From Grifola frondosa (taxonomy: Eukaryota; Basidiomycota; Agaricomycetes; Polyporales; Grifolaceae): DNA of 64,000 bases. The translations under genes were made by a program, and so were the position numbers. Shown one piece after another: positions 24,716 through 36,599 of this stretch (positions are counted from its first letter, which is position 1; each line of letters opens with the position of its first letter). The DNA lies in the NCBI GenBank assembly GCA_001683735.1, contig LUGG01000024.1, positions 62,001-126,000 on the forward strand. The letters are read 5' to 3'. The notes beneath the pieces are model-generated. The model worked only from the letters and a program-made list of their open reading frames with translations, was not told the origin of the DNA and ran no database searches.

Positions 24716-26119
24716 CTTGACCTGGGGTCCTTCGTCGAGGTTCTACATGGGTATGCTCCCTTTTTATTCCCTTTATCTCGGAGGGTTGTTATTCTTCAGT
24801 CGGAGATGCAGCGGATCAGAAACTCCTGCAGATGTACTGTAAATACTCACAGCTTGTATAGCATGGTCAGCGAGTTCTATTGCAGCATGCGGCTACTGTG
24901 CTGATAACGGTTCTTGACTCCATAAATACCTCGGTCACAGGGAGCAGCTGAATGAAGGAGAAGCCGCGCTGATCATGGGGTCTGAAAATCTGATATGCTT
25001 GCGAGTTTGGAAAGAAGGTGAGGCCCGGTTATTCGTTCGCCGGCACGGAGACTCATTAGCACTAGTATTCAATTTTTGCAAACAGTACTCCTCGGCGAGC
25101 AGCTCTATTCTTGCCCAATCGTTGATGATAACACAATTAGAGGCGCCCTGATGATCCTTCGGGTTTGTACGACGCATGCCATTTTTCTCCGCAAGAAAGT
25201 ATGCCGCATCGAATGGTACTAAATGGTGACCGTTATTCTGTACAATATTGCAGACCGAACTACATGGGCATGAAAGTGGCAAATATGAAAGGCTTTGCGC
25301 ACCCGATTTGGCAGCGTTCAACCCACATTTGGTTTACTTACCTCATCACAGCAAGTACTCACGCGCACGAACCGGAGTCTTTCGCGCATTCGCTCTTGCA
25401 AGCATTAATATTCTACCCGAATAATGTTACGCCTTCTGTTGCCACTCAACGACACGGTCGTCCTTTTCTTGCATCCCGACGATACTCAGTTGTCCGCCCC
25501 TCATGTTGTTCAAGTAACTATCAAATCTGATCTGTAAGACTTCACTCACTTTTTAGTCTGCACTGATAAATCGTTGTTGTTAGACCTGAGACGGTAAATA
25601 TCATCGCCGCATTCTACCTCGTGCACCATGATATCACAGTAAGCAGCATCATATTGTGTCAGAGCCGTATTGAACGATCTAGTAACAGGATTTGGTCAAT
25701 CGGATTGTCACCGCTCACTTGCAAAATCCGCTTCCTTCCTTTATGATATTTGAGGACTCGCGTTACACTTTGCAAGCCAGTGAGTTGACTATATGCTGTG
25801 TTTGTGAATGTACCTATCGAGTCGTGTACAGCACACACGAAGTGGCCTTTCGGGAAGACGATCGCGTTCTCTTGGGGCGAGGATACGATTATGGCTTGCG
25901 AAGATAAGTGGACATTTGTTTTCAAGCCAGGAGCCCCTCTTGTCCAGCGCAGAAATGTGTATGGGGTGTAGATTATGGAATCTCCACCAAAAACATGTCG
26001 AATTCTGCTTCGCAAGATGTGTACAAGGCTTTATACGCAACCAGAATGGCTATATGCACTAATTTAGCGTGGCGTGACGGATATAGAAGCATTTAAATTC
26101 TTTGCATCAACGTAGTTGG
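24716..26119. other. Intergenic region, no gene seen
   Basis: About 1.4 kb, fairly AT-rich, with only short overlapping open frames on both strands and no family I recognise. It ends at the direct repeat ACGTAGTTGG (26110-26119) that flanks the transposon to the right. Confidence 0.4.
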
Positions 26120-26944
26120 TAGTCTCGGAACCAGCCGTTCTACCCTATCGGACCCCCAATCGGAGAGCGAAAAACATCAGCACGGGTCCGGGGTAGAACG
26201 TCTGGTGAATTTGGTATAGAGGGGGGGGGGTTGTCACATTCACGTGCTCTTTGACGCGTCTGACGCGAGTGTTTACGCGCTGCAATCTCAGGTTTCCGCT
26301 GTGTTCCCGCCCCTTCTGGTCTATATATCTCATCAAAATTAGCACTCCTATGACACTCTGCAAATCCCCTTTCTTCTCTGGCACAACTGTTTATACTTCT
26401 GTGAACCTTCTTGGTTGCTTTAAGCTAGCATCCAATTCTGGGCTGTTCCACGAGCAACTTATGTTTATTCTTGCAACCTCTGCACTCCAAGTCAGCGGGG
26501 GTAATGTGCATGCCATCGGGGTCAAGATTGAGGAAGTCGATGAATGAGTGGGAGTTCCGCAAAGGTGCGCGCGCTGCATTTGCCGGCGGCGCTGCGCCGC
26601 CGTGAGCAGTCGGGAGACATGCAGTGCTGAAGCGGTCCAGGATGCGAAAACTGGCGCGGGAGTGTTTCGGGCATGCTAGTATACTAAATAGATTTTTTTC
26701 TATGTATTTTAAGCCGACTTTTACCACGAGGAATGGAGGAAACATGCACTATGTTGAGGGAGATAATGCGCGCTTGACGCGACAAGTCACAAGCGTGATG
26801 AACCCCCCCCCCCTCTATACCAAATTCACCAGACGGTATAGGGTGTGTCCGTGCTGCTGTTTTTCGCTCTCCGTTTTAAACTCCGAAGGGGAGCACGTGA
26901 TTCCGGTGGCACGCTCACACCCTATACCGTCTGGTTACGAGACT
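26120..26944. mobile_element. Non-autonomous DNA transposon (MITE-like) with 10-bp target duplication
   Basis: The direct repeat ACGTAGTTGG occurs at 26110-26119 and at 26945-26954. Between the copies the ends are inverted: AGTCTCGGAACCAGCCG on the left against AGTCTCGTAACCAGACGG read from the right end. Inside the ends is a second, near-perfect inverted pair. Left 26161-26230 holds CGGAGAGCGAAAAACA, then TGGTGAATTTGGTATAGA and ten G. Right 26803-26872 holds eleven C, then TCTATACCAAATTCACCA and the complement of the GCGAAAAACA block. Each end can also fold on itself; the right end has a 20-bp perfect palindrome arm pair at about 26828-26847 and 26917-26936. The interior of about 570 bp has no transposase. 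A 10-bp duplication suggests a MULE-type mobiliser, but that is inference. Confidence 0.7.
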
Positions 26945-27617
26945 ACGTAGTTGGCAGTTTCTTATCCCGCATGATTTAGACCGAAGTTGCGGCGATGATG
27001 TCCAGTAATCGGGCACAACTATGCAGTAGGTAGACTAAAAATCATGATACGCATCATTGAAAGAATTGTATACGGGCTTTACTTGGCTGAGGATCATCAA
27101 TATTATTAATGTTGTTCGTTGGTGTGTTTTGTTTCGGACGTGTGTTCGCGATTACTATATCGGGTATGTAAACCGCCAAATACGGCCATCACTGTTGCCA
27201 CTCCCATTTTCTTGGCTTCGCCGCATGCATGTCTTCTCTATGCCCACTTCTTGTCACTCATTTTAAACTTGTGCAATATTCATGTGATCGGTGTATGTTG
27301 CAATGCTAGGGTATGAAAATGCCTTTGAGATTTCGCTAACTCTTTATAGAATCGGTGTGAGCAAAATAGTCACATCCTCGCGCGCTGCATCATATCCCGA
27401 TATTATCCTCTCCGTTTATCCCTGTTGGACTACTGAATTGACCGGAATGGGTAACTTCATTAACATTTGCCACGGGATATGAACGCGGGCCGGCAGCCAC
27501 TAACGGGCCGGATAACCGTGTCATTGGGATCGGCGAAAGGTCGTTATAAGACACGACGATGGTCATACTCCATACTCCTTCCATACTCCTTCGATCTTCC
27601 CTTACGCATAGACGACC
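26945..27617. other. Right target duplication and intergenic region
   Basis: This begins with the right copy of ACGTAGTTGG (26945-26954). The remainder is AT-rich upstream sequence of the dehydratase gene, with no coding evidence. Confidence 0.4.
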
Positions 27618-29424
27618 ATGTCTATCAAAATAACTGGTTATGAAACCCATGGTGCGTCTGGTCATCGGCATACTCCTGTACCCACGAACTAACTTGTATT
27701 GTCTACAGATGTCAGGTTCCCTACCTCTCTGACGGGAGATGGAACAGATGCCATGAACACAGATTGCGATTACTCGTCGGCCTACGTGACTCTGCTCACC
27801 TCGTCCGATCTCGTCGGGCACGGCATGACATTCACCATCGGGCGCGGCAACGACATTGTGTGCGCAGCTATCAAAGAGCTGGCCAAACGTCTCGTCGGCA
27901 AGGACGTTGAAGAGATTTTTGCAAACATGGGTAAGACGTGGGATTACCTTTCGGCGGACTCTCAACTACGGTGGTGAGTCTCATGTCTTGATTCCTACTA
28001 ATTCAGATAGAGTTGACGTCCGTTCGCGGCAGGATCGGCCCTGAGAAGGGCGTAATCCACATCGCCCTCGGCGCTGTAGACAATGCACTGTGGGATATGT
28101 ATGCCCGTTCTCGACAGAAGCCAGTATGGAAACTGGTAGTCGACATGACGCCCGTGCGTACCCACTACTCTCCCATCCGTCCGGGCACGCTAAACCGGTG
28201 CAGGAAGAGCTCGTAAATGCCACCGCCTTCCGCTACATCACGGACGCGCTCACACGCGAGGAGGCCCTAGCCATGCTCAAGGCGAAGGAAAGCACGAAGG
28301 CAGAGCGCGAGGCGCGCGTGCGCGAGCTCGGCTACCCCGCCTACGTCACTTCCGCGGGCTGGCTCGGGTACAGCGACGAGAAGGTCGCGCGGCTCACGCG
28401 CGAGGCCGTGCACGCGGGCTTCAACCACTTCAAGATGAAGGTCGGGGCAGACCGCGACTCGGACCTCCGCCGCGGCAGGGTCATCCGCTCCATCATCGAT
28501 GACCCACAGTACCTGCCTCAGGGGCAGCCGCCGCGCGACCCAAATGGGCCAGACCTGGTGGGCAAGAACGCGGGCCCGACGGGGAGCGTCCTCATGATCG
28601 ATGCGAACCAGGTGTGGGACGTCCCACAGGCGATCGAGTATGTCAAGAGCCTCGCAGAGCTCAAGCCTTGGTGAGCGCACGTCCGCTTCTTCCCGTGCAT
28701 CATCGGTCTCCATTCATCCACCTTGCGGCTAGGTTCATTGAGGAGCCCACGGCGCCGGACGACATCCTGGGGCACGCCGCCGTGCGTAAGGCTCTGCGGC
28801 CGTATGGGATTGGCGTCGCGACGGGCGAGCACGCGCACAACCGCATGGTGTTCAAGCAACTGCTGCAGGCGGAGGCGATCGACGTCTGCCAGATCGACTC
28901 GTGCCGCCTCGCGGGCGTCAGCGAGGTGCTGAGCGTGCTGCTGATGGCCGCTAAGTGAGCGGACACGCCCCCCCTTGTAGCGCTGGCAATTCTCATGTTT
29001 TCTCTAGGTTCGGCGTTCCCGTCTGCCCGCACGCGGGAGGAGTCGGACTCTGCGAATATGTTATTCACTTGAGGTGCGCATTCTATTTCCACTGTATCAC
29101 CCACGAAGACGCTGACCTGCGGAAAACAAAATAAAATTGCAGCTTGATAGATTACATCGCGATCTCGGGCACGATGGAGCGCAACGTGCTCGAGTTCGTC
29201 GACCACTTGCACGAGCATTTCCTTTACCCGTGCTCGATCAACAAGAACGGACGGTACAACGTCCCGAGTGACCCTGCCGAAGGCTACAGGTGAGTTGTAC
29301 TGCGAAGTGTGGGGGGAATGGCTGCTGACGTCCCGCTAGCATCGAGATGCGCAAGGAGAGCATAGCTGAGTTCGAGTGGCCACATGGGTCGTATTGGGCG
29401 GGCGCGGCGCAGAAGACGCAGTAA
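27618..29424 (+). CDS. L-fuconate / L-galactonate dehydratase (enolase superfamily, ENOSF1/LGD1-like)
   Basis: A mandelate-racemase-type enolase-superfamily enzyme that removes water from a C6 sugar acid. The first exon encodes [11 protein letters not shown] and is spliced to [23 protein letters not shown] joins [20 protein letters not shown] across an intron at about 27974-28032. VVDMTP joins [17 protein letters not shown]. The catalytic machinery is present: HFKMKVG (K-x-K base), [12 protein letters not shown] (metal Asp), [14 protein letters not shown] (metal Glu), [12 protein letters not shown] (metal Glu) and [10 protein letters not shown] (general-acid His). The C-terminus [19 protein letters not shown] ... 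[19 protein letters not shown] is diagnostic for the ENOSF1 branch. In filamentous fungi the related LGD1 acts in D-galacturonate (pectin) breakdown; whether fuconate or galactonate is the substrate cannot be told from sequence alone. Stop at 29422-29424. Confidence 0.88.
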
Positions 29425-29994
29425 CCTCTGAGTGGCGGTTAAAGGAGCCGAAATTGTATTCATATCCATTGGTTTATATTTGATGAGCTATTTTATGATC
29501 CGACGTCTTGTGTGGAATTACTTGCACTAGCATACAGTGTGGGAAGCTTTCACAGCGAAGAGGAGTGCACACGTTCGATATTCATCTAGTAGTAGTACAA
29601 AAGAGTTTCGAAAGAAGCACTCGGTCGGAGTCATGTCGCGCACTAGATCTGGTAACAATCGGAAAGGCCGGAGCAGTGACAATAGACGTAGGACTAGGAA
29701 AGAAACTCGAAATTTTGAGATATAGGCTTTTTTGGGACAGATAGTCGAGATAATTGGTTCCAGAGAAGTAGCATGATTGTGGGCCAGAAAAACACGGTAG
29801 CAAAGAGGCAGATCGGAACGGATCAAAAGCACAGCATAGGAGAACTCGATGCCAGATTCAACAGAGTTAAGCAATCCGGATAGCACAACCAGGCCAGCCA
29901 AAGCAGAAAACAGACACATCGCAGCTGTGGGCGTGGGCTAGGAGTTAACACTTCGTAGCTTCGAGGAATTTGGAATAATGGCTGCAGGATGCAA
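29425..29994. other. Intergenic between convergent genes
   Basis: About 570 bases between the dehydratase and a minus-strand F-box gene. No coding evidence; probably the 3' regions of both. Confidence 0.4.
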
Positions 29995-31299
29995 TCAAAA
30001 ATCTAACGAATATGGCGAAACATCCTCGTTCACTTCCAATATGCCACGGGCATCGAAGTCGGCGAGTCCACCACTCCTGACCGCCTCCGCGATCTCCGCC
30101 TTGTTGCTGCAGCTCGGGTCGATGCTGCAAATTACCCGCTCTAGGGACGAGAACGGCGGGACATGAGAACGTCGATGACGTCCTGCCACGCGGTGGATGA
30201 TCGCAGCCCGTCGATATCGTCTTTCGTGAGATCGAAGGCGATTTGCTCGATCTGGGGTTCTTCAGACTGCTCCAGAAATTCTGCAATGATGCAGCAGCTC
30301 TCATCCCAGTCAAGGCTGCGACGGAGAGGGTATGTTGCAGGCGACCGAAATCGCAGAGACCGGAGGTTCGTGCAAGGGGACACATCCAGCACTGGAGGAA
30401 GACTCGGTAAACTCCAACAGATCACAACATGCGGAGGCCTCACCATTGTCGAATTCCTTTGATCCGTCACCGAGCTTGAAAAAGCCTATCTGTAGCTCTG
30501 TCAACGATGTCCCAGCTGCCTCCATCAGATCGTCCAAGGTGGGGATGTCCCCGTCATCGACAGTCATCAGAATCATGCACTTCACGCGAGAGCACAAGGA
30601 CGACGAAACCAATGCTTTCGTGAGCTTTATAGCATCATTCCAGAACACGGACTGAATTGTGATCGTATGCGGCATAGGACGGCTGCTCCGGACGTTCCTC
30701 CACGCCTTTCCGAGGGAGTCAAGAGTGGGGACCTGGTCACGTAAGCTGACCTCTGAAAAAATTATGTCGGCTACGTGCGAGAAGCGTGATATGAACCAGA
30801 TCAGTGTTGTCTCGTCGTATGGGCAGCTTCGGAAACACAGGTGGCGCACGGTGTCCCCGAGACGTCGAAGTGGTTTGAACGTGGTGTTGTTAATGTCGCT
30901 AACGGTAAGGCCGGTGACATTTGAAAGCTGTCGGATGACGACTTCAGCATAATAATTGACTATCCCTGTTCCGGAAATACTGTAGACTTCAACATTCCTG
31001 ACATAACTGACTGATGTCGGGACATTTGAGCAACAGTGGAATAAGTGGGAGTGCGCGACCGAGATCAACCGAGCGAAACTTGTGGGATCGGCATCTAGGT
31101 AGCCACGAACGTGAAACGAGGCTGCACGCAGACAAAGTGGGCATGTCATCGTGAAGGCAATCCAAGATGCGATTTATTAGGTCGGAGGAGAGTTTCGAAG
31201 TAATCGTGTTTTCAAGTTCCAATGGTATCTGAGGAGATTTGTGAAGGGTCTTGAGCTTCGAGGGTCTTGAAGCTGACCGAGCCAAGTCTGGTTATGCAT
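29995..31299 (-). CDS. F-box-like protein with two frame breaks
   Basis: The N-terminal part reads KSPQIPLELENTITSKLSSD, LINRILDCLHDDMPTLSACS and SRSWLPRCRSHKFRSVDLG, an F-box-like motif of the basidiomycete F-box/LRR family. The remainder has repeat-like units (VRNVEVYSISG, VTGLTVSDINNTTFKPLRR, DTVRHLCFRSCPYDETTLIW) and a C-terminal part ending ILEVNEDVSPYSLDF at 29995. A normal intron at about 30385-30450 joins GSKEFDN to VLDVSPCTNLRSLRF. Two breaks have no intron solution. At about 31007-31014 (TGACTGA repeat) one base is in excess; at 30158-30160 one C of a CCC run (minus strand) is missing. No ATG opens the F-box frame; the nearest ATG, at 31299, is in another frame. The gene is either lightly decayed or, more likely given other genes here, carries consensus errors. 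Confidence 0.65.
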
Positions 31300-31513
31300 C
31301 GCCTAATGTTAATAGTACTCATTCGAGCACTAGCTTACCGTAGGCCTCACTAGCACACTGGTCGACGTTGGAGGTCAAGTCGATGCGACGAGCGTCTGCG
31401 AACGAGTGACGGATGTGACATAATATGTGTAAAACCACGTGCTCAGTCTCCCTGTTCATAACTTCGACGATTCCTGTTCTTCGACTATACCATCCTACCC
31501 TCCTCACGACCAA
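31300..31513. promoter_or_regulatory. Divergent promoter between F-box gene and BUD13
   Basis: About 210 bp separate the two divergent genes, so their promoters must overlap here. No recognisable core motif is seen; inferred from layout only. Confidence 0.4.
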
Positions 31514-32567
31514 ATGCAAGCCTATCTCGCAGCCAAGTACATGTCTGGCCCGAAGGCCGACGCCATCTTAGCCCGTACGTCCTCGGGAGCCCCAAAGAAG
31601 AAGAAACGCAAGACCACCGCGTCCACGAGTACACCTGGCGCGAGCTCCTCCATAATCAAGGACGAAGATATTCTCGGCTGGGGAGATGCACCTCGCGACG
31701 AGGAGGAGGACGACATTGCTGAGGCTGTCATCGCCGAAGACCGCAGGTTCAAGAAGCGGCAACGCAAGGATGCTGAGTCAGGCTGGACGACCCTCCGTGA
31801 AGGTGAGGGTGGGGAAACGACACCACCCCCTGCGGAAGACGAGCAGCCGCAGTTCGTCGTGGAGGAGGAACCCACGGCCTTCGCAGGTGGTCTCGTCACT
31901 TCTACGCAGCTCAAGAAGACTCTCCCGCGCGCACCGGACAAGCGCGCGACCGCTGCAGACAAGGAAGAGCGCGAGGCTGCGCAGGAGACAGTATACCGTG
32001 ATTCTTCCGGTCGACGTGTGGACATTGCCGCTGAACGGGCTGAGGCGGCACGTCTAAAGCGCGAGCGAGAAGAGCGGGAGGCGCGCAAGATGGAATGGGG
32101 CAAGGGCCTCGTTCAGCGGGAGGATGCCGAGAAACGGAAGAGAGAGGAAGAGACGATGCGCAGTCGTACATTTGCGAGGTCAAAGGACGACGTTGAACTC
32201 AATGCAGAATTGAAGGCGCAGGAGCGATGGAACGACCCTGCGGCGGCATTCTTGACGGTAAGTGACGAATTATGTAGCGCATTACTCTGTCTCATGTAGG
32301 CATGTCTCGTAGAAGAAAAGGTCCAAAGGCCCACGAAAGCCCGAGTATACTGGTCCACCACCACCTCCCAATCGGTTTGGCATCAAGCCGGGGTATAGGT
32401 GGGATGGCGTTGGTACGTATATTGTCCTAACGTCCCCGTACTTGATGCTGATTTTTTTTTGTTTACCAGATCGCGGTAATGGCTTCGAGAAGAAGCTCTT
32501 TCAGCGACAGAATGAGAAGCGGAGACGTGGAGCTGAGAGTTACGAGTGGAGTGTGGACGAGATGTGA
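31514..32567 (+). CDS. BUD13: Pre-mRNA-splicing factor BUD13/Cwc26
   Basis: A subunit of the RES (retention and splicing) complex of the spliceosome. The start [20 protein letters not shown] followed by KKKKRKT and an acidic EDILGWGD segment matches the family N-terminus. The middle is charged and coiled ([38 protein letters not shown]), which is the conserved Bud13 domain. The C-terminal exons give [38 protein letters not shown] and YEWSVDEM, the hallmark of the family. Introns fall after AFLT (about 32259-32311) and inside GVDRGNG (about 32413-32470), both in correct phase. The product is nuclear. The length of roughly 310 residues is usual for fungal BUD13. Confidence 0.93.
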
Positions 32568-33331
32568 GCGACCAGGAAAACCAATGTTCCCTCGCATGGG
32601 GAACAATGCTATATGACCAGCATGGGTCGAAGGGAGTTCCTCTTACTTCTCACCGCATCGAGGCACGCATGCAGCTGAGACCACATTATTGTCATGACTA
32701 AAGGTCAACATAGTATAGTCTCGGCTCCCAGACACACACATCTTGCGCCTTACGTGGGCCGCCTGTGTCAGGCTGCAAGTACCATTGATATATATCTCTG
32801 GTACCTCGGCGTATTGCAACGCTTATGCGTTTCTACAACAGATATTTATTACATTCTATGACACGCTATTTGAACATCAATGTATCCGTAGATCTCATCA
32901 TCAAATGTTACATTCCATTGTGCCATTCAAGGTTGTCATGAAAGAGGAGGGACAACGGAGGATGTAACTCGCATTTTTACTGAATCTACCAGCGACGGGT
33001 GCGAAATGCATATCTTCAATCTTGTACGCGTATCCTAGTATACAAGATAATGTGATGTAACAACTATATAGCCAAAGATACAGAGAGATAGGAGCAACAA
33101 TTGCGTTATGGAAGGTGATGTTATGGTTATAGCAATGTAGGTACAGGTGAGGTTTATAAGTCGAAAGATAAGCGCCAATCGGAGGGTACCCCGAGTCGAG
33201 ACCAGCGCGCTGGGCAGGGACGAGGAAGGGATATAAGCTACGCGAACAAGATTAACTCCGCAGCAATAACCGGGGCGATTAGAAAACAAGAAATCAAAGC
33301 AATGCGACAAATAGCTACGCCGAGCATGCCC
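32568..33331. other. Intergenic region, no gene seen
   Basis: About 760 bases between convergent BUD13 and a minus-strand F-box gene. AT-rich, with no open frame worth naming; likely 3' untranslated regions and terminators. Confidence 0.4.
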
Positions 33332-34882
33332 TCAGAGAGCACGAACGGTAGGGACGAGCGCACGCAGATGCTCCAACACCTCCGGGTCAAGCGAGTAGCA
33401 CTGCGCGATCTTCAGATACTGTATTTCTGCGACCTCCGCGGGCGCCGCCCGGCGCGCACAAATGACACGCATGAGCTCGTGGCCGGAGATGTCCCTGCAG
33501 CTCTGCAAGCAGATTGCCTGGAGCCGCGGGAGCAGCCACGAGCCTGTCGCGGACGGGCCGGCAGCTAACAGGTCAAATATCCGCCCGCCCAGCGTACCAG
33601 ACGGTGGCGCGGATAGTCCCAGGGCGGTGAGCTGGGGCAGTTGGTGTAGCGCGCGAACGAATGGGACGAGCGCAGCACCCTCCAGGGTGCATGCGCGGAG
33701 ATCGAGGTGGCGCAATGCGGGGAAGCGCTGGGGCGACGCGAGTGCAAGCCAGTGCAGGTCCTCGCCTGCGGTATGGTCCATCTGTACCGCGAGCCGCGTG
33801 AGTGACGGCAGGTCCGTGGATTCAAGGAATACCGCGACGTTGGGCGCATCAAGTAGGTTGAGGGAGAGCTCGGTGAGCGATGGAATTGGCGTCGGCGCAG
33901 GTGCAGCCTGGAAGACGTCCTCGGAGCAGTCGAGGAAGAACATCGCGGACTGCACACGCAGCTCCTCAAGCGCGGGGGATGCTTTCACCTGTGCGAGGAG
34001 TTCTTTGAACGAGATGGCGATACGAGACGGGGAGTGATAGCGCTGGTCACGGACGAGGTGGAGCTGACGGAGGGCAGGGAGATCGACCTGAATGCAACGC
34101 AGTGGCGTATGTTCGAGAACGATGTAGTTGAGGCGAGGACACGGCTGCGTCAGAAACTGCACCGGTGCAGTCTCGTCAGAGTCAGTGGGATCAATGCGCA
34201 GGTACAGCTCCTCAAGGCAGGGACCGAGGGCTGTGGCATGATCGCGCACAAGCAGCATCCATGCCCAATCCGGGCAGAGACCTGGAAGGAGAAGCATCGC
34301 GCGAGGTGGGGCTGTAGAGTGACCATAATATCCTGCAGATCAGTCACGGTATCGATGAAGCGACAGTCAATGTCGACGAGCAGCTTGCACGCCTGCGAGC
34401 GCTCCAGACACACCCGCAATTTCCGCAGGAATGCGCGCCCGCGTCCGTATCCCCAATCCGGGTCCAGCACGATGTACGTCCATAACGAGGGCGTTGCGAG
34501 CACGAGGTTGCGCCAGTAGTGCGAAACGAGGGAGAGGGTCGAGATGAAATTGAGGTTGTCATCGACGCCGAATTCGAATATGCGGGACAGAATCTCAGGG
34601 GGAACGCGGGCGATGAGGGCGCGTTCGCTGAGAAGCCGGGAGCGTTTGATCCTGAGCTCCTCGAGTCTGGCCTCGAGCTCTGCGACAGACTTGTCAATCT
34701 CCACAACGTCGGGGGGTGTCGCGCGGGGTCGCTGTAGAAGGCGTGAGACGTCCAACGGGAGGTAATGCGGAGGCGACTCACAAAGCCCTTGGATCGTACA
34801 CCTCTTCCTCCTCTATGGCGGGGGAGACGATATTGAGGTCGTCCCATGAGGCGAGATCGTCAAAAGAGATATATCTGTCCAT
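33332..34882 (-). CDS. F-box-like/LRR protein
   Basis: The first exon starts with MDRYISFDDLASWDDLNIVS at 34882. A short intron with acceptor at about 34725 leads to a heptad helix (DKSVAELEARLEELRIKRS) and then the F-box LIARVPPEILSRIFEFGVDD ... LVSHYWRNLVLATPSLWTYI. The C-terminal part is a leucine-rich repeat solenoid (CLEELYLRIDPTD, CIQVDLPALRQLHLV, IPSLTELSLNLLDAP, LPSLTRLAVQM, FPALRHLDLRACTLEGA, LPQLTALGLSAPPSG) ending at 33332. The two halves are in different frames at about 34270-34275. One extra base in the GG or CCC next to CCCGG restores VSARDWAWMLLVRDH, so this is probably another consensus error. The donor site of intron 1 is ambiguous. It probably acts as an SCF substrate receptor; target unknown. 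Confidence 0.75.
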
Positions 34883-36599
34883 TGTTGCATGTGTAGCTCG
34901 GGGTCGCGTAGAATGTCGACGAAAGCTGAGGTCAACGTCAGAAGCGCTCTGGACGCGCCACAGATGGGTGTTCTAGGCCGGGTTGCCCAAGGTTGCCCAC
35001 TGGTTGCCCACCATCTTGCACTGTGAGCGCTCGGTTGATGCTTTGACCTCGGCGACATATAAACGGGCGCACATCTTCAACTTCACCTCGTCCTACTTTC
35101 TCCTTTGCCATTACTGTCCCGGTCTCGTCACTTCAACAGTCTCATATTATGCCACTGTTTTTTCAACTGTTCTCGTTATCTCCTGCTATACTCGCACGCA
35201 AGACAACTTCAAGGGCCACCCATCTCCCCTCCTTCATGGCGCAGTCTCGAAGTGCAAATACCGCATCACTGACAATTCTTGTGCAGGCCTGCTGAAGCGC
35301 TTATCTACTCATATAATTTATCAAAGGCGATCGCGTCACAAGATGCCACAAGAACTTCAAGACCTGTTCCCTCCGTCCCTCACTCCCAAATGTGGTCTCA
35401 GGTGGTGCTGGGGTGTGACATCCAAAACATAACCGCAAGACTCCTAAAAGGCTGCCGGACCGTGTCAAGTTCGTCAAGTTCGTCAATGCCACAGGCCACA
35501 AGGTGTCGTTCTGGTCTTGAGGTCTTAGTTTTCGCGCCTAGCCTTCAAATAGCCAGGCAGGTGCATGTTCCTTCAAGTATTTCAGGATTTGAAGTTGTCA
35601 CGACTCATCAAGTTCATCGAGCTCAAATGACGAAGTGGGCCATCGTGCAGCCGCAATTGTCGGAACAACATACCTCAGCCTTCAGACTCTTCAATGTCAC
35701 TTCAGCGCAGGCAGACTTGTTGTCAAGCCCTTCTATGTAAGACTGTGCTGCTATATGCTTCGGACTGCGAGGCTATGTAATTCGTCCTCGCTTTTTTTTC
35801 ATCTGCAAGTCTTGGATTCACTGTCGCTTTCTAAATGCTACTGGTTGGCTGGTGTGTAACATATTTCCGGCCTTTTCGTTGTCCTAGTGGTGCTTCTTGA
35901 TAACTAGGGACAGACTAGTGACCGTCTGTTGTCCTAGCTTTACTCGGCAAGTTTCAAACTCAAGATAGTTAGGTACAAAAGTCTACAACACTGCTCAGTG
36001 AATTTTGGGTCGATATCGTCATACATTCGCGCACATATTATACTAACACATAAATTTACACTTACAGCCCGGCCGCATAACCAGGATTTTCGTAACGATA
36101 GGATGCATTATTAGTACTTAAGTACTCAACCTACTAATTCTCGATGCAAACCTACATTTTTACTTCACACTCAGATTATATTGCTCCAACGGAGATGCTG
36201 TTACATAGCATTTCTAGTCCCACATGTTCTGATCTCATCGCCACACGTATCGCCGTTTTCCATGGTCTAGAGGGGTCTATGGTTTAGAGTTAATTGTGTG
36301 ATTGGATTAAGTATGTAATAACAAATCGAAGTTAATGTCAGTAACAGCTTTCCACCGGGAAACTGCTGGAAAAGCGACGAAACATAAGGATTCTTTCCAA
36401 CTTCACAATTATAGCAGCCTGGAATCGATGCATGATCAACTCCGGATAATATCAATGTAATGCGTGTGGCACGCGCGGGAAATCTAATCACAGGCGTTTG
36501 TTTGGATCAGAGGCTGTTGCCAAACAAACTCCTGCGGTCATTCGGAATTTAACGCGCGTGCTCTAATAACTTAGCTTAGAGTTCTGCACCCCTTGGCAT
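34883..36599. other. Intergenic region between divergent F-box gene and SEC24
   Basis: About 1.7 kb. Near the F-box promoter GGTTGCCCA occurs three times in close succession (about 34980-35010). A TCAAGTTCG direct repeat lies at about 35464-35483. From 35900 the sequence is AT-rich with no open frames. No gene is supported. Confidence 0.4.

Noticed and set aside
34753..34755. TTG as the start codon of the minus-strand F-box gene
   Set aside because: It is only the left edge of an open frame; a proper ATG exon (MDRYISFDDLASWDD) lies upstream at 34882 and a spliceable intron lies between.
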